The notes beneath the pieces are model-generated. The model searched no databases, was not told where the DNA came from, and worked only from the letters and a program-made list of their open reading frames with translations. Of a DNA stretch of 64,000 bases, positions 53,802 to 63,906 are shown piece after piece. This DNA is from Plasmodiophora brassicae (taxonomy: Eukaryota; Endomyxa; Phytomyxea; Plasmodiophorida; Plasmodiophoridae), in the NCBI GenBank assembly GCA_039704465.1, contig JASFAU010000014.1, forward strand, positions 434,001 to 498,000. The letters run 5' to 3'. The translations under genes were made by a program, and so were the position numbers. Within the stretch, counting starts at the first letter, position 1. Each line of letters begins with the position of its first letter.

Positions 53802-54629
53802 GGGCGCGTTTGGCTGCAAGCACCCAAAAATGGCATTTTTCGGGCGCGTTTGGCTGCAAGCACCCAAAAATGGCATTTTTCCTGAATGGCATTTTGACGA
53901 ATTGTATGGAACGCCATCACGCCGAACGGCATTTGGCTGCCAGACGCGCGCGCGAAAATGCCATTTTGGGAGGTCTGCCGGAGACACCGTCGAGATGGGC
54001 GAGCTTGGCCCAACAGCGGAGACGTGCGACGCGGCAGCTTCAGCACATATGTCACGAAATACCACGACGCAACCATCACAATGGCGACGACATTGGCATG
54101 AGCGCTCACGGTGTCGACCGTCATCGCGCGCCTTTTGGATGAGAAATATGACTCAGGGCGCGTTTGGCTGCAAGCACCCAAAAATGGCATTTTTCCTGAA
54201 TGGCATTTTGACGAATTGTATGGAACGCCATCACGCCGAACGGCATTTGGCTGCCAGACGCGCGCGCGAAAATGCCATTTTGGGAGGTCTGCCGGAGACA
54301 CCGTCGAGATGGGCGAGCTTGGCCCAACAGCGGAGACGTGCGACGCGGCAGCTTCAGCACATATGTCACGAAATACCACGACGCAACCATCACAATGGCG
54401 ACGACATTGGCATGAGCGCTCACGGTGTCGACCGTCATCGCGCGCCTTTTGGATGAGAAATATGACTCAGACTCATATTTCGAAAAACGGCATTTTTGCC
54501 GAAAAACGCCATTTTTCCCTCTGGCAGCCAGACAGTCAAAAACGCCATTCCGCCCGAAACGGCATTCTCCGCCGAAAATGCCGTTTTTCGGCCGAAAATT
54601 GCGATTTTTGATGGCAGCCAAACGCGCCC
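53802..54629. mobile_element. second Harbinger-like MITE (element B)
   Basis: Left end GGGCGCGTTTGGCTGC at 53802; the right end, on the other strand, reads the same 16 bases and finishes at 54629. TTA flanks it at 53799-53801 (shared with element A) and 54630-54632. It contains no coding potential beyond repeat-derived frames, and its AAATGGCATTTT-type subterminal repeats match those of element A, so it is a related non-autonomous element. The internal structure is a large tandem duplication. Confidence 0.85.
53842..54469. repeat. tandem duplication, two 314-bp units (plus a 40-bp duplication at its left edge)
   Basis: Unit 53842-54155 is repeated at 54156-54469 with no difference that I can see by eye; both begin GGGCGCGTTTGGCTGCAAGC and end TGAGAAATATGACTCA. 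At the left edge the first 40 bases of the unit are also present at 53802-53841. Near-perfect identity implies a recent event. Each unit includes a copy of the element's terminal sequence. Confidence 0.9.
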
Positions 54630-54814
54630 TTAGCGTCTCGTTCCCTCGTGCCGCAGGCCGCTTTCGACACCGTGTCACTGAGGCTGGCGCTGATCAAACT
54701 AACTGCGGGAGAACCGTAGCAGATTTTGCAATTTGGTTGACCTCATGACTCATGAGCACGACCAGTCCCAGGCGGCTCACGGCGATGCAGTCTAATATAC
54801 AGAAACACGATTTA

Positions 54815-55960
54815 CTATGTTTCGATTGCTGATGGATAATATGCGGCAAGGTAATAGTACGTTGCCGGGAATGCGAACAGCAGGCCGTCCTGTGCTATGG
54901 TTACAAGCAATATCGAAAACTAAATGAAGCCCAGACACATACGATTCGGTCGAGCAAGCCGCCCCATCCTAGCAGGACCGTTCCCATGTCCTTAATGTTC
55001 AGGCCACGTTTAATCAGGCTCTCAACAAGGTCACCTGTGCAATGGATTAGGATCTGAGGAACACCTAAACGAATAAAGCGCACCAAGTGAGCCGGCAATG
55101 GATATCACGCAAGGCAACGCTATGCTTCTTGAACCGACGAGAGGAAACTTTGACGCTACAGCGCACCTGTCAATAACAGCTACGAAGGATACCACAAGGG
55201 CTGCTGTACCGGGAAAAAAGAAGCCATGAAGCGCGTCGAAGGCGAGAGAGGCGAGGACGCCGGTGAGTACAGCGGCAACATATCCCTCGAGCGTCTTCCC
55301 GGGGCTGATCCACGACACCCGGTGGCGGCCAAACACGGCGCCGCCGAACAAAGCACCCGTTTCTCCGACCCCAATTACAACGATGACGTATATGAGCACA
55401 TCGAGCGCCCATTGCTGCTTATTGAGCAACGCTGCGTATCCAATGTTGCATCCGATGTACCACGTGCAGAAGCACGTCGCCAGGAGTTGCAGATGAATCG
55501 TCGTATCCGTTTTCGAATGCCCAACTTGAAGTATAACATACAGACAGCATATCAGTATCATTGCGCCTGACACCGATGTAAGGATGGTGGCGGGCAATCG
55601 TTCGCAGGGACAATACCGTTTGTCGCATGGAGCAGACCGGATTCGCCGTACATGACCGCTGCGAATACGATACCCGGAGCAAACAGCGCCCATATCAGTC
55701 GCATCAACACTGACGATTGGCATCCAATGCCGCGATCCAGATTGCTCTTCAATTCCAAACTCGCCTACACGCCAGTCGGGGTTAGACCAGGACGGGTACC
55801 GCGACCTCCAAGCCCGTCGTCGCCTTACGAGGAGCGACAACGCCAATCCGAACACAATTCTCAGCGACGCGTTCAACAGCAGAAACAGGGCGATCGGTGC
55901 CACGATGCCAAACGCGAGGAACCGCGACCTCAGGTTCATTCCCATCGTCGTTGGGCGCAC
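54815..55960 (-). CDS. phosphatidate cytidylyltransferase-like (CdsA-type) enzyme
   Basis: Five exons and a very hydrophobic protein with about seven or eight transmembrane segments. Diagnostic CdsA blocks: GETGALFGGAVFGRHRVSWI then SPGKTLEG, and the C-terminal signature GDLVESLIKRGLNIKDMGTV then LLGWGGLLDRID, restored by introns GTGCGC...CACAG and GTATGT...CACAG. The C-terminus reads LLFAFPATYYYLAAYYPSAI. The enzyme would make CDP-diacylglycerol from phosphatidate and CTP in the ER or mitochondria. The usual signature has LPGHGGxxDR; here Pro is Leu and the near-invariant His is Trp, which could alter activity. Start at 55960 (MRPTTMGMNLRSRFLAFGIV); another Met follows 6 residues later. Confidence 0.88.
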
Positions 55961-56086
55961 AACGGGCGGACTCCGACGTAAACTATTTCGAGATCGGCGG
56001 TGATCTAAACCATGATGACAAGCAGTACGTCACACTCGGTCGCATCCGAATGTGATGCCTCTTGTATTTATGCATTATGTATGACT

Positions 56087-57877
56087 TTATGCGAATGTGA
56101 AGGTGCGAACGGTGGCCGCCTCGACGGGAACAGGAACGCAGTCCAGGTTCCTGACATCGAGGATGTCGTGCTTGACGGAGCTGACGTTGTTGATGTACCT
56201 GACCAGTTCCGCGTCTGTGCATGTCGATTGAACGATAAACGGATGGTGCTATATGGAACTCAGGTGCCACCCCATAGGCAAGGTTGGTGCTATTACCAGT
56301 AGCGATTCGGCAGATGGGCGATCCGAAGGTGACCGACTTACACTGCCAACCGGTCATAAAGCGCGAACGTGATTCACCACGAATGCATACCATGACGATA
56401 CAAAGTCGTTGAATTCGTTGGAAAACATGTTCCCTGGAAGGCGGGGTGTAGGGCAGGTCGACACCGTATCCAGCATGTCCCAGAAAGCGGGTTTGCTTCT
56501 TGATCGAAAAGCGGTCTGGGTGAAGGGGAAGTACCCTAACGCGCATTCCATTAAGGTGATCCCAAAGCTCCTGCGAATACAGCTACCACTAAGCGACGAT
56601 GGAGAAATGCACCGCACCGTCACGGTTTACCATATATCGCTGGAGACGGTGTGGTTTTCACCCATGATCCTCTCCGGTGACATATACGAAACCTGCCAGA
56701 TGATCGTCAAGCGACACTTGTCTACTCTTCAACAACAGTCTCGTACCGTTCCGACGAACGTGTGGCGATTTCTCGTGACGTTGGATATCTTGCCACTGAC
56801 ACCGAAATCGGCCAGTTTGACCTGGCTTGTCCACATCAGTCGTCGACCACGAACGTTCACACTTGACCGACTAACGTGTCCCATCGAGTTTAAAAGAATG
56901 TTGCTCGGTTTCAGATCCCGATGTATGATCCCCTTCGAACAGTGCAGGTATACCAAGCCATGTAGAATCTACATAATGCCACAGCCGTTTCAGACTTCAT
57001 CGAACACTTTGTTACGTCGTCGCGTTGGTACCTGTTTGGCAATTGCCGAGATAATGTATTCTGGTATCGAGCTGTTTAATGACCGCGTTGCCAAATCCTT
57101 GAGTGAGCCCTAATAACGCATCGTCATAAACACAGAATGGTTCCCGCTCGACGAACCGGCATACGGAATCCATGTACTCCATGACGATCGAGGCGCAGGA
57201 GTTGCTGTAGAACGCGCCGTGAAAGCTGACGATACTCGGGGAATTGCACTCGTGAAGGGCGCGCAGTTCGGCAATGATCGGCTGGACACGTTCTGCCGAC
57301 GTATCCAAGTCGACCTGCTTCAACGCCAGCAGCTGCCGTGTCGCTTTGTGTCTCACGATGCGCACGCGCGACGTACTGCCGACACCACACACCTGATCCC
57401 GTCAAATTAAAACAAGGCAGAACCGACATCCTGGACGCTGACCCGTACCGCAAACACTTCAAGTTCATTGATGCCCGATATTTGGATGTCGACTCGTGTC
57501 GTTTGATGACCGTCAACCATATCGGCATCGCCGACCGGGCGCGACGAACCCACGAGAGACTTCACGCCCGCGGCTTTGACATTCGGGCCCAACGTGAACC
57601 CTTTGCCATCGATCTGAAAATCTCCAATCACGAAGGCTCCTGAATGAGTGAGCCGAACCTGTTTGCAGATTAGGGGGCGTGGTTCATTCCACAGGCGAAT
57701 TGCAACCCGGACCTGGCTCTTCAGGACGTCGTCGACATCGTTCTCGTCAACGCACAGCGCCGGTGGTCGTCTCCGACGAAAACCAGGCTTGTTATTACGA
57801 CCTGACTGGCGACGAGACGTCAAGCCAGGCTGCTGCTGCCTGGACCTGGTGTTCGCTCGCGTACTTGGTGGCGCCAT
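56087..57877 (-). CDS. MAP kinase kinase (MAP2K family)
   Basis: Multi-exon gene. The N-terminal ~150 residues are basic, then a small conserved-looking region ([20 protein letters not shown]). The kinase domain reads [20 protein letters not shown] with [41 protein letters not shown] (assembled across an intron), [20 protein letters not shown] and [26 protein letters not shown] and the SYMSPER segment are MAP2K hallmarks, and phosphorylatable Ser/Thr lie in the activation loop (SNVTRNRHT). The C-terminus is [20 protein letters not shown]... to the stop at 56087. It acts in a MAPK cascade in the cytoplasm. The frame is open upstream to 57979, almost touching the S16 promoter; the exon junction near 57405 is tentative. 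Confidence 0.88.
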
Positions 57878-58088
57878 TGCCGCCCCCAGACCTATGTGCG
57901 TTGATCGCTGACCGGGTGAGGAGCGTAACGCGACCCTCTCGGCAGCCTCCTCCCCTCTTCGTTCCGTCTCTGACAGCACGCATGACGACTTATGTCAGCG
58001 TGGGCGTCGTAGGAGCCAAAGGTGGCGGTGCGGCCGCGGGGCGGGGTGTTTGCGTCGACGGCACCGTTGTCGTCGGGCACATCGCGCG

Positions 58089-58487
58089 ATGGTGGTCCGA
58101 TTGCGGTTGGCACGATTTGGGCGGCACAAGCTGCCGTTCTACAGGATGGTGGCTGTTGATTCGCGGGTGCGCCGCGATGGAAAACCGCTGGAGGTGGTCG
58201 GCACCTGGAATCCGCTGCCCGACAAGTTCGGCGCCAAACACCTCCGATTGAACATGGAACGCGTCAAGTACTGGGTACCTCTAGCGACATGGGATCTTGC
58301 TATGTGTAGACAGGGAGATGACGGATCTAGCTAGTTGGGTGTAGGTGCGCAACCGACCTCCATCGTCCATAATCTGCTGTCCAAGGCCGATCTTCTTGAA
58401 CCGCCCTGCGTGCCGACGCCGGACCCGAACAACCCGAAGGGCAAGAAGAAGGACAAGGAGAAGTCGAAGAAGGCGACATCCAAATAA
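58089..58487 (+). CDS. MRPS16: mitochondrial small-subunit ribosomal protein bS16m
   Basis: Two exons (58089-58274 and 58335-58487) give 112 residues. MVVRLRLARFGRHKLPFYRM, VAVDSRVRRDGKPLEVVGTW and NPLP...LNMERVKYW are the bacterial S16 pattern, followed after the 60-nt intron by LGVGAQPTSIVHNLLSKADL. A Lys-rich tail follows (KGKKKDKEKSKK). The bacterial-type sequence in a nuclear intron-bearing gene indicates the mitochondrial ribosome. No long presequence is present, as is common for S16. The acceptor at 58334 (CTAG) rather than the later GTGTAG keeps the LGVGAQP reading. Confidence 0.94.
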
Positions 58488-58590
58488 CGTTCCATCACGA
58501 CAGATAAACGCTACACGAAGAGATGGCTTCCAATATGGTGATCACACAGTAACAGTTTCATTGTGATCTGTCGTCAAGAACCCCAAGGAT

Positions 58591-59001
58591 TCAGTAGTGG
58601 CGACGGGGCTGTTGAATCATATGCGGCTGGCTCTGCACGGGGCGATCGTGCTTCGGCGGCAACTCTTTGTGCTCGCTCGGGGCATGGAATTCGTCATGGC
58701 GAGCCAGGGCCTTCTCTCTCAACTCCAGTTCGCCCACCTCATCGCCTTCATCACCAAGCTCAGCGGGTTGTTCGCCCTCGCGGTCTCCCTCTGTCCGCGG
58801 GGATATCCCCGCCCCACGACGATGATGAGCGGCTTCGTGACGTGCCCCACCGGCGACGCGGGCCGGCTTCTTGTCGTCCGGAATGTTCACCTCTACGGCG
58901 TCCTCCATCATCGTGCCTTTCTTGCAACTGGTTCGGTCGGGTCGGATATATCGCGGCCTTTTCCATTCATGCACGTTGTGGAAGCTTCCTGCAGCAGGCA
59001 C
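58591..59001 (-). CDS. hypothetical charged protein (exon structure uncertain)
   Basis: A 136-residue minus-strand frame, Glu/Arg/His-rich (EDAVEVNIPDDKKPARVAGG, ELELREKALARHDEFHAPSE) with normal codon bias. It may be a downstream exon: upstream on the same strand, 59245-59054 encodes a stretch ending in a hydrophobic segment (CVSTFLAAAIFWVPIIAP) that could be joined by an intron ending at about 58982, giving a small single-TM protein with a charged tail. I could not make the phases agree. The plus strand is also open across the region. No family is recognised. Confidence 0.4.
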   Translation of the reverse strand: MPAAGSFHNVHEWKRPRYIRPDRTSCKKGTMMEDAVEVNIPDDKKPARVAGGARHEAAHHRRGAGISPRTEGDREGEQPAELGDEGDEVGELELREKALARHDEFHAPSEHKELPPKHDRPVQSQPHMIQQPRRHY

Positions 59002-59737
59002 AGAAACCAGGGGCCTTTCTCCACCCGCCCCAGTGGAAGCTCCAGCCCCGCATTCACGGCGCTATTATTGGCACCCAGAAGATGGCGGCTGCCAGGAACG
59101 TAGACACACAAGCCTCACGCTGAAGGTGGCGAATGGAATTTATTAAGTTGTATCCGTTGCAGACAGGGCGTCCCGTCACGGTATCGGGGGCAGTCAGAGT
59201 GCCGCAGTACGCGAGTTTCACACATCTGAGCATTCGTACATGCATTCACACCCTTTGGACCTGGCTCTCAGCAGTTATAAGGACGACTGTAGGGTAGTGT
59301 GAGACTCGCCATATCAATTGGACGTTAGGGCAATGTACCACAATGATTACCCACTGGCCATTCTCACTAAAAACACCGAACCAGGTGAAAATCCTTCTAA
59401 CGGACACCCGGCAGCCAATCCAGGTCGCTTCATCGAAATCCATCATTGTGGCCGTGTGTAATTAAGGTAGGCCACCGAACCGAGCCCAACCTGTTTCGTC
59501 GGAGGGTTACGCCAGGTGACATTTCTCGGATCGCCAGCAGCCTGTTCCACAGCATCCATAAAGGTCATGCTCACCAGACCTACCCCTAAGAAGTCGGGGT
59601 CCAACCTCAGTCTATTTGCGATGTGCAAGCTGCTGGGTCACCCGTGCCCGTGTGCGCTCTGGGGCTCCACTCGACGGCGCCTCGCGACCATCGCCGACCC
59701 AACATCGCACGGAGGGTTGGTGTATATATCGGTATGA
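59002..59737. other. unresolved stretch, possible minus-strand exons
   Basis: Two short minus-strand frames have coding-like composition: 59628-59443 (VGLVSMTFMDAVEQAAGDPR, then VTWRNPPTKQVGLGSVAYLN) and 59446-59246 (FDEATWIGCRVSVRRIFTWF). They overlap end to start and could be parts of one spliced gene, but I found no convincing start or junctions. A separate frame at 59245-59054 ends in a hydrophobic segment. Confidence 0.3.
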
Positions 59738-60583
59738 CTACGTAGACGGATGATAGTGTCGAGCAAACCTGTGCAGTGCGATACGAAGGTCATCCAGGGT
59801 TGCCGGCGCGTCCTGCGGCGCGCTCAAGAACGTCATGATGCAGGCGGCGGGCATGCCTCGGCGAACTTCGTCGATCAGGAGGCGCTCGAGTGCGTTGCGA
59901 TTGAGGTTGTAGAATGATCGATGGATGCAGCTGGCGCAACCGTGAATCTGCTGTGTCGACCGTGGTGATCGCTGTCTGACGCCCGTCAACGGGACCTGAC
60001 GATGCGGCTCCCACGGTGGTCTTAGGGGTTTTGATGATGACGGCGACCTTGGCGGCGCCGGTCCCCGATCCCCCCGCTTCAATGATGATGAGAAACGGTA
60101 ATTCGGTACGGAAGCCGCCTCCTGCCAGTCTGCGGGGGATGGCTCTGGATGCGGCTCGCCGTCGACTCTATCGTCGTTCTGTAACAGGTCAGCGGATTCG
60201 ACGACAATAGTTTTGTGCATCGGGACCACATGCGGATCAGCCTTAACAGAATCATTCGGCTGCGTATCGTCGACACTTGGGGCGTCGACGAGGCCAGCGC
60301 TGTCTTCTTTGGAGAGATGAATCTCCTGGCTCGCTGGTCTGGACTTCGCAGCGTACCCTAATGGCGTTTTGATAAACTGTCGGACAGACATGCTTTTCGA
60401 AGCGGCTCGATCGTCATTGGCAGTGATATCGACGAACGACGACTCCGACGTGGATCCCATCGTCTCCTCGAATGATGCCTGCTCGATGAGGCGGCTCAGG
60501 GGCGCGCTTTCGGCATCGACGTCGCTGCCGACGTCGTCCCAAATGAAGTCGTCACTGCCGACAGACGATTCCTGGTACGACAT
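59738..60583 (-). CDS. hypothetical acidic protein
   Basis: A 281-residue intronless frame. The N-terminal ~190 residues are acidic and Ser-rich and look disordered (MSYQESSVGSDDFIWDDVGS). The C-terminal ~70 residues look folded: HGCASCIHRSFYNLNRNALE, RLLIDEVRRGMPAACIMTFL, DDLRIALHRFARHYHPST. No domain is recognised. Codon use matches the neighbours. Function unknown. Confidence 0.65.
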   Translation of the reverse strand: MSYQESSVGSDDFIWDDVGSDVDAESAPLSRLIEQASFEETMGSTSESSFVDITANDDRAASKSMSVRQFIKTPLGYAAKSRPASQEIHLSKEDSAGLVDAPSVDDTQPNDSVKADPHVVPMHKTIVVESADLLQNDDRVDGEPHPEPSPADWQEAASVPNYRFSSSLKRGDRGPAPPRSPSSSKPLRPPWEPHRQVPLTGVRQRSPRSTQQIHGCASCIHRSFYNLNRNALERLLIDEVRRGMPAACIMTFLSAPQDAPATLDDLRIALHRFARHYHPST

Positions 60584-60708
60584 TGCACTCTGGGAATGGG
60601 ATGGCGCGTGCCCACCCGTGTCGTACTGCCGTACTCCATTCTGGAGCTGTCACCAGTACCGCTAGCACGTGCATCTGACCTCGCAAGCGCACCGGTGACG
60701 GGCGCTCG

Positions 60709-60851
60709 TGAAATCCGACTGATCGAAGGGTTGCACAGCAGCTAACAGATGTTTTTCAGACGATTCTAGTGTTTATTCTTGGAATAAACAATCAGAATCG
60801 CCTAAAAACCTCTGTTAGCTGCTGTGCAACCTTTCAACCAGTCGGATTTCA
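60709..60851. repeat. 143-bp inverted repeat (70-bp arms, 3-nt loop)
   Basis: The left arm starts TGAAATCCGACTG and the right arm ends CAGTCGGATTTCA. The arms meet at GTTTATTC-TTG-GAATAAAC around 60771-60789. Between, long perfect blocks pair, including GTTGCACAGCAGCTAACAGA with its complement. Roughly 88% of positions pair by eye. It lies in the ~315-bp gap between the acidic-protein gene and the sirtuin 3' end. It could be a foldback MITE or a transcribed hairpin. No clear target-site duplication is seen. Confidence 0.9.
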
Positions 60852-60898
60852 TCAACCTGTTATTGTTAATCGACCGTGCTTGATCACTCTTCATAGTA

Positions 60899-61844
60899 TC
60901 ACGGAAGAAGGGTTTGGACCTGTTGCAACGCCTTCAAGCATGGAAGCTCAATGCAGGTTACGTCACGACCAGTGTCCCGATTATCATTCGGATTGATGCG
61001 AATCAGATGGCAACGACGCTGGTAGTGGCCAGAGCTGTAATTCGTTCTCGACAGAACGGCATCGCATTCGAGCCGGACAGTCGGGACGGCCGTCCCAGCG
61101 CCGATCTCGAGGATCACCATCTGCAGGTCCGGGTCGTCACGACAGGACCGCTGCCACTTGTAGAATCGTGAGACTTGCGCGTCGACAATGTCGGACCGCC
61201 ACGCGTGGTCACCAAACATGAGCACATTCGGTCGAGCCAATCGCTGGCATGATGGGCACCTTGGTAAGGCGTCTTCGGAGACGCGCATCGTCTTGCTGTC
61301 AACGACAACGTCGTTGAGGTCATCGCCGACAGGCCAGATCGACGACTGGGAGCACGGCAGAGTGCACTGCAGATGGAACAGCGAGCCATGACACTCGACG
61401 ATGGCCATCGGGTCGAAACCGGCTTCCTGGAATTGCCCGTCGACGTTGCTCGTGAATACAAATGCGCCTTGGGTCTTACGGTCCGCCCATTGTTTCAACA
61501 TTTGGAACCCGGCATGCGGACACGTCTTCCGGTACAACTGGTACCGGTGAATAAAGAACCCCCAGACCAATTCAGGATCTTCATGAAACCTATCGAACAG
61601 GTAAGATAGATGCCCAGCGACGGCGCTGAGAGCATACTGACAGACGCGGATTGGACGTGTCCTGGAACCGCAGGCCGAGTCCTTCCAGGGCGGGGTACGC
61701 CCGCCAGAACCCCTGCGGCCCGCGGAAATCGGGCAGGCCCGAGTCGACACCCATCCCGGCGCCGGCCACGATCAGCATGGCATTGGCGCGGCCGATCGCA
61801 TCAGCGGCGGCCTGCAACGCCGCCGAACTGCATCGCGACGCCAT
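60899..61844 (-). CDS. sirtuin (Sir2-family NAD-dependent protein deacylase)
   Basis: Two exons. The NAD-binding GAGxGxxSGxPDFRG motif is present as AGAGMGVDSGLPDFRGPQGF near the N-terminus. After the intron: DPELVWGFFIHRYQLYRKTC with PHAGF, then the catalytic FVFTSNVDGQFQEAGF, the catalytic His in VECHGSLFHLQC, the zinc-binding Cys set (LQCTLPC ... RCPSCQR), and RPNVLMFGDHAW. The ribose pocket LEIGAGTAVPTVR (usually GTSxxVxP) carries Ala instead of Ser. The WGFxxHR and MFGDxxW strings place it with a bacterial/protist sirtuin subgroup. Length (~300 aa) is normal. The exact intron 3' site (near 61590) is uncertain. Confidence 0.9.
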
Positions 61845-62195
61845 GCGGCCTGTTGCAGGTGGTAGTCCAACCGTGTTTTGCCGGCGTAGCGGCCGGTAGT
61901 ACAGACTACAGAGCCGCGGCGTCCACTGTCCGGCAACTGCAGCGGCGCATCACGGCCACGCAGTGAGGACATGCAGTCGCCTAGCGTTACACAGCACCCA
62001 CATCGGAGGTGTTTGCCCAACCCGCATCTCGTTCGCGGGTTGCTGCCAGCGTGCCAGGCCTGGGACATGTTGCCCAGGACCGCCACGGAACCTCAACAGT
62101 CAACAGTCAGGACCTACCGGACGAGGTTCGTTGCTATTTCCGGCTCTGCCCGCTAGCGCTAGTCACTCAGCGGAGCGGCATTCCATCTACGTGCG
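61845..62195. other. divergent intergenic region
   Basis: About 350 bp between the divergent sirtuin and ankyrin-chromodomain genes. No additional gene or strong repeat is visible. Presumed promoters. Confidence 0.4.
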
Positions 62196-63776
62196 ATGTC
62201 GACCGTGGCGTCGCTGTTTGTGGCGATCGTGTCGTTGTTTCGTCTGTGCTCGTGCGCCGAGGTGGAGGACGCATTGACATCAGCGCTGATCTGGGCGGCC
62301 TCCGAGGGCGACGGAGACCAGATTGCTGAGGTTCTGAGGCTTGGTGCTCCTGTCAACGGCAGGGACAATGAGGCGGTGATCATGGCGTGCACGGCAGGCA
62401 ACCTTGGCGCTGTCAAGTTGCTTGTTCAGCACGGAGCCGACGTTCGAGCCCGCGATGATGAGTGCCTGGTACGGGCGGCAACTACGCCATCCCTCGACCT
62501 TGTCAAGTACCTTGTTGAGGAATTACACACGCCTGTCAGTGCCCAGTCATATGCGTCGTTCGTCGACGCCATTGATACCGGGCATCCCGATATTGTCGAG
62601 TATCTTCTTAGCAAAGATGCCAGCCCAAGCAGAGACAATGCGTTAGTCTGGTGGGCGGCGTACAAGTCCGGCCTGTCTGCCGTCACCAATGCGCTGTCAA
62701 AGGCTGGTGGAATACCGCACGAATCTCTGCTGATTGCGGGTGTCGAGAATTCTGATTTAGGCCTGGTTCAATTTGCACTCCAACATGGTGCGTCCGGTGG
62801 TGCTCAACAGGGCATCGTCATGGTCAACGCCTACCTTATGAATCTTACGTACATCGGGGATATGCTTGCCGATAACGTTGCACTGACCGGCGCCTGGTGG
62901 CACCCAGAATTCCTTGACAAAATCGGGAACCCGGTCTCACCCGCCCTGATCCGGATCCTACAACACCCAAGAGTCTCCCTGGACGGCATCATCCGAGCCC
63001 TGGAATCAGCTGTGGACAGATGGGACTCTCGGTTGTTGCAGACGATTTTGTGGAATCTTAAGGGAGACGTTTGGTACGCTGCGGCGTGTCAGATAGCGCT
63101 CTCGAACAACGACAAGTTGCTGCACGGAATCACCAATGGCGTGTCTGGGGTCCTTCTCCATCATCTCTTGCGGACGATTAGCAGTAAGGATGACATTGAC
63201 AGCGATATGGCGGACGCGCTGCTCGCTCTGCCTGCTGTAGTGCACGCCATCAAATGTCAACAGTTGAACCACGACGCTGACAGCATGGCGGCCACTGAAT
63301 CCGACGTTTCTCATGATCAAGGCTCTCCGGTGCACTCTGCCTCGCCTGAATCTGCGCGGGAGTCGACGTCCATGCATACTGAACCACTGTCACCTGCAGG
63401 GAGTCTTACGCCTTCTACTGTACCTCTAGTGCCTGGGCCCTATGAACCTCCCCCCTCTGAGCTGATCAGTACGGAACCATCGTCGACTAGGGCGCTCAGT
63501 GCGGCTGCACCGCCCAGTCCCCTTATCCTCGACGGTGACGATGAACCTTTGTATATTGTCAAGGGCATCCTCGATTCCCGATATCGGCATGGCGACCTTC
63601 AATACCTTATCGACTGGGAAGGGTACCCCGTGTCAGAGCGGTCGTGGGAGCCAGCGACAAACCTACACGGCACTGGGGGCCTTTACCGTGCGATCGCCGA
63701 CTTCCACGCACGATGTCCCCAAAAGCCAGGCCCGGCACTGAAGCGCCGCAGGCGTACGAAGGGTTCGGGGCAGTAA
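62196..63776 (+). CDS. secreted ankyrin-repeat protein with a C-terminal chromodomain
   Basis: 526 residues, intronless. Residues 1-21 look like a signal peptide ([20 protein letters not shown] then A-E). Ankyrin-type repeats span ~28-215: [20 protein letters not shown] (GAPVN), [40 protein letters not shown] and [17 protein letters not shown] helical region and a Ser/Pro-rich linker (~360-440) follow. Residues ~448-505 are a chromodomain: [38 protein letters not shown], then [14 protein letters not shown], the FH..P.KPGP tail typical of chromovirus (Ty3/gypsy) integrases. The C-terminus is a basic cluster ([12 protein letters not shown]), a plausible nuclear signal. It could be a nuclear-targeted effector, or an endogenous nuclear protein if the N-terminus is not cleaved. 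No retrotransposon reverse transcriptase is nearby. Confidence 0.85.
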   Translation: MSTVASLFVAIVSLFRLCSCAEVEDALTSALIWAASEGDGDQIAEVLRLGAPVNGRDNEAVIMACTAGNLGAVKLLVQHGADVRARDDECLVRAATTPSLDLVKYLVEELHTPVSAQSYASFVDAIDTGHPDIVEYLLSKDASPSRDNALVWWAAYKSGLSAVTNALSKAGGIPHESLLIAGVENSDLGLVQFALQHGASGGAQQGIVMVNAYLMNLTYIGDMLADNVALTGAWWHPEFLDKIGNPVSPALIRILQHPRVSLDGIIRALESAVDRWDSRLLQTILWNLKGDVWYAAACQIALSNNDKLLHGITNGVSGVLLHHLLRTISSKDDIDSDMADALLALPAVVHAIKCQQLNHDADSMAATESDVSHDQGSPVHSASPESARESTSMHTEPLSPAGSLTPSTVPLVPGPYEPPPSELISTEPSSTRALSAAAPPSPLILDGDDEPLYIVKGILDSRYRHGDLQYLIDWEGYPVSERSWEPATNLHGTGGLYRAIADFHARCPQKPGPALKRRRRTKGSGQ

Positions 63777-63849
63777 ACTCGCAACATTTAACCAGTCACG
63801 AGTTCCCCTTCCCCAGGAAGAAGGTACCAACGACGAGGAAACCCGTCAG

Positions 63850-63865
63850 GCATGCATATGCATGC
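63850..63865. repeat. 16-bp perfect palindrome GCATGCATATGCATGC
   Basis: GCATGCATATGCATGC is self-complementary across its full length and continues into alternating purine-pyrimidine sequence (ACGTATATAT). It lies between two converging coding ends and may be only a 3'-UTR or spacer feature. Confidence 0.8.
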
Positions 63866-63906
63866 ACGTATATATGCCGGTCATACCGCTCGCGGTCCGG
63901 TCAGGA

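Noticed and set aside
53417..54379. Long minus-strand frame of ~320 codons across elements A and B
   Set aside because: Its repeated segments simply translate the 314-bp DNA duplication and the MITE ends; it overlaps the SANT-like gene out of frame.
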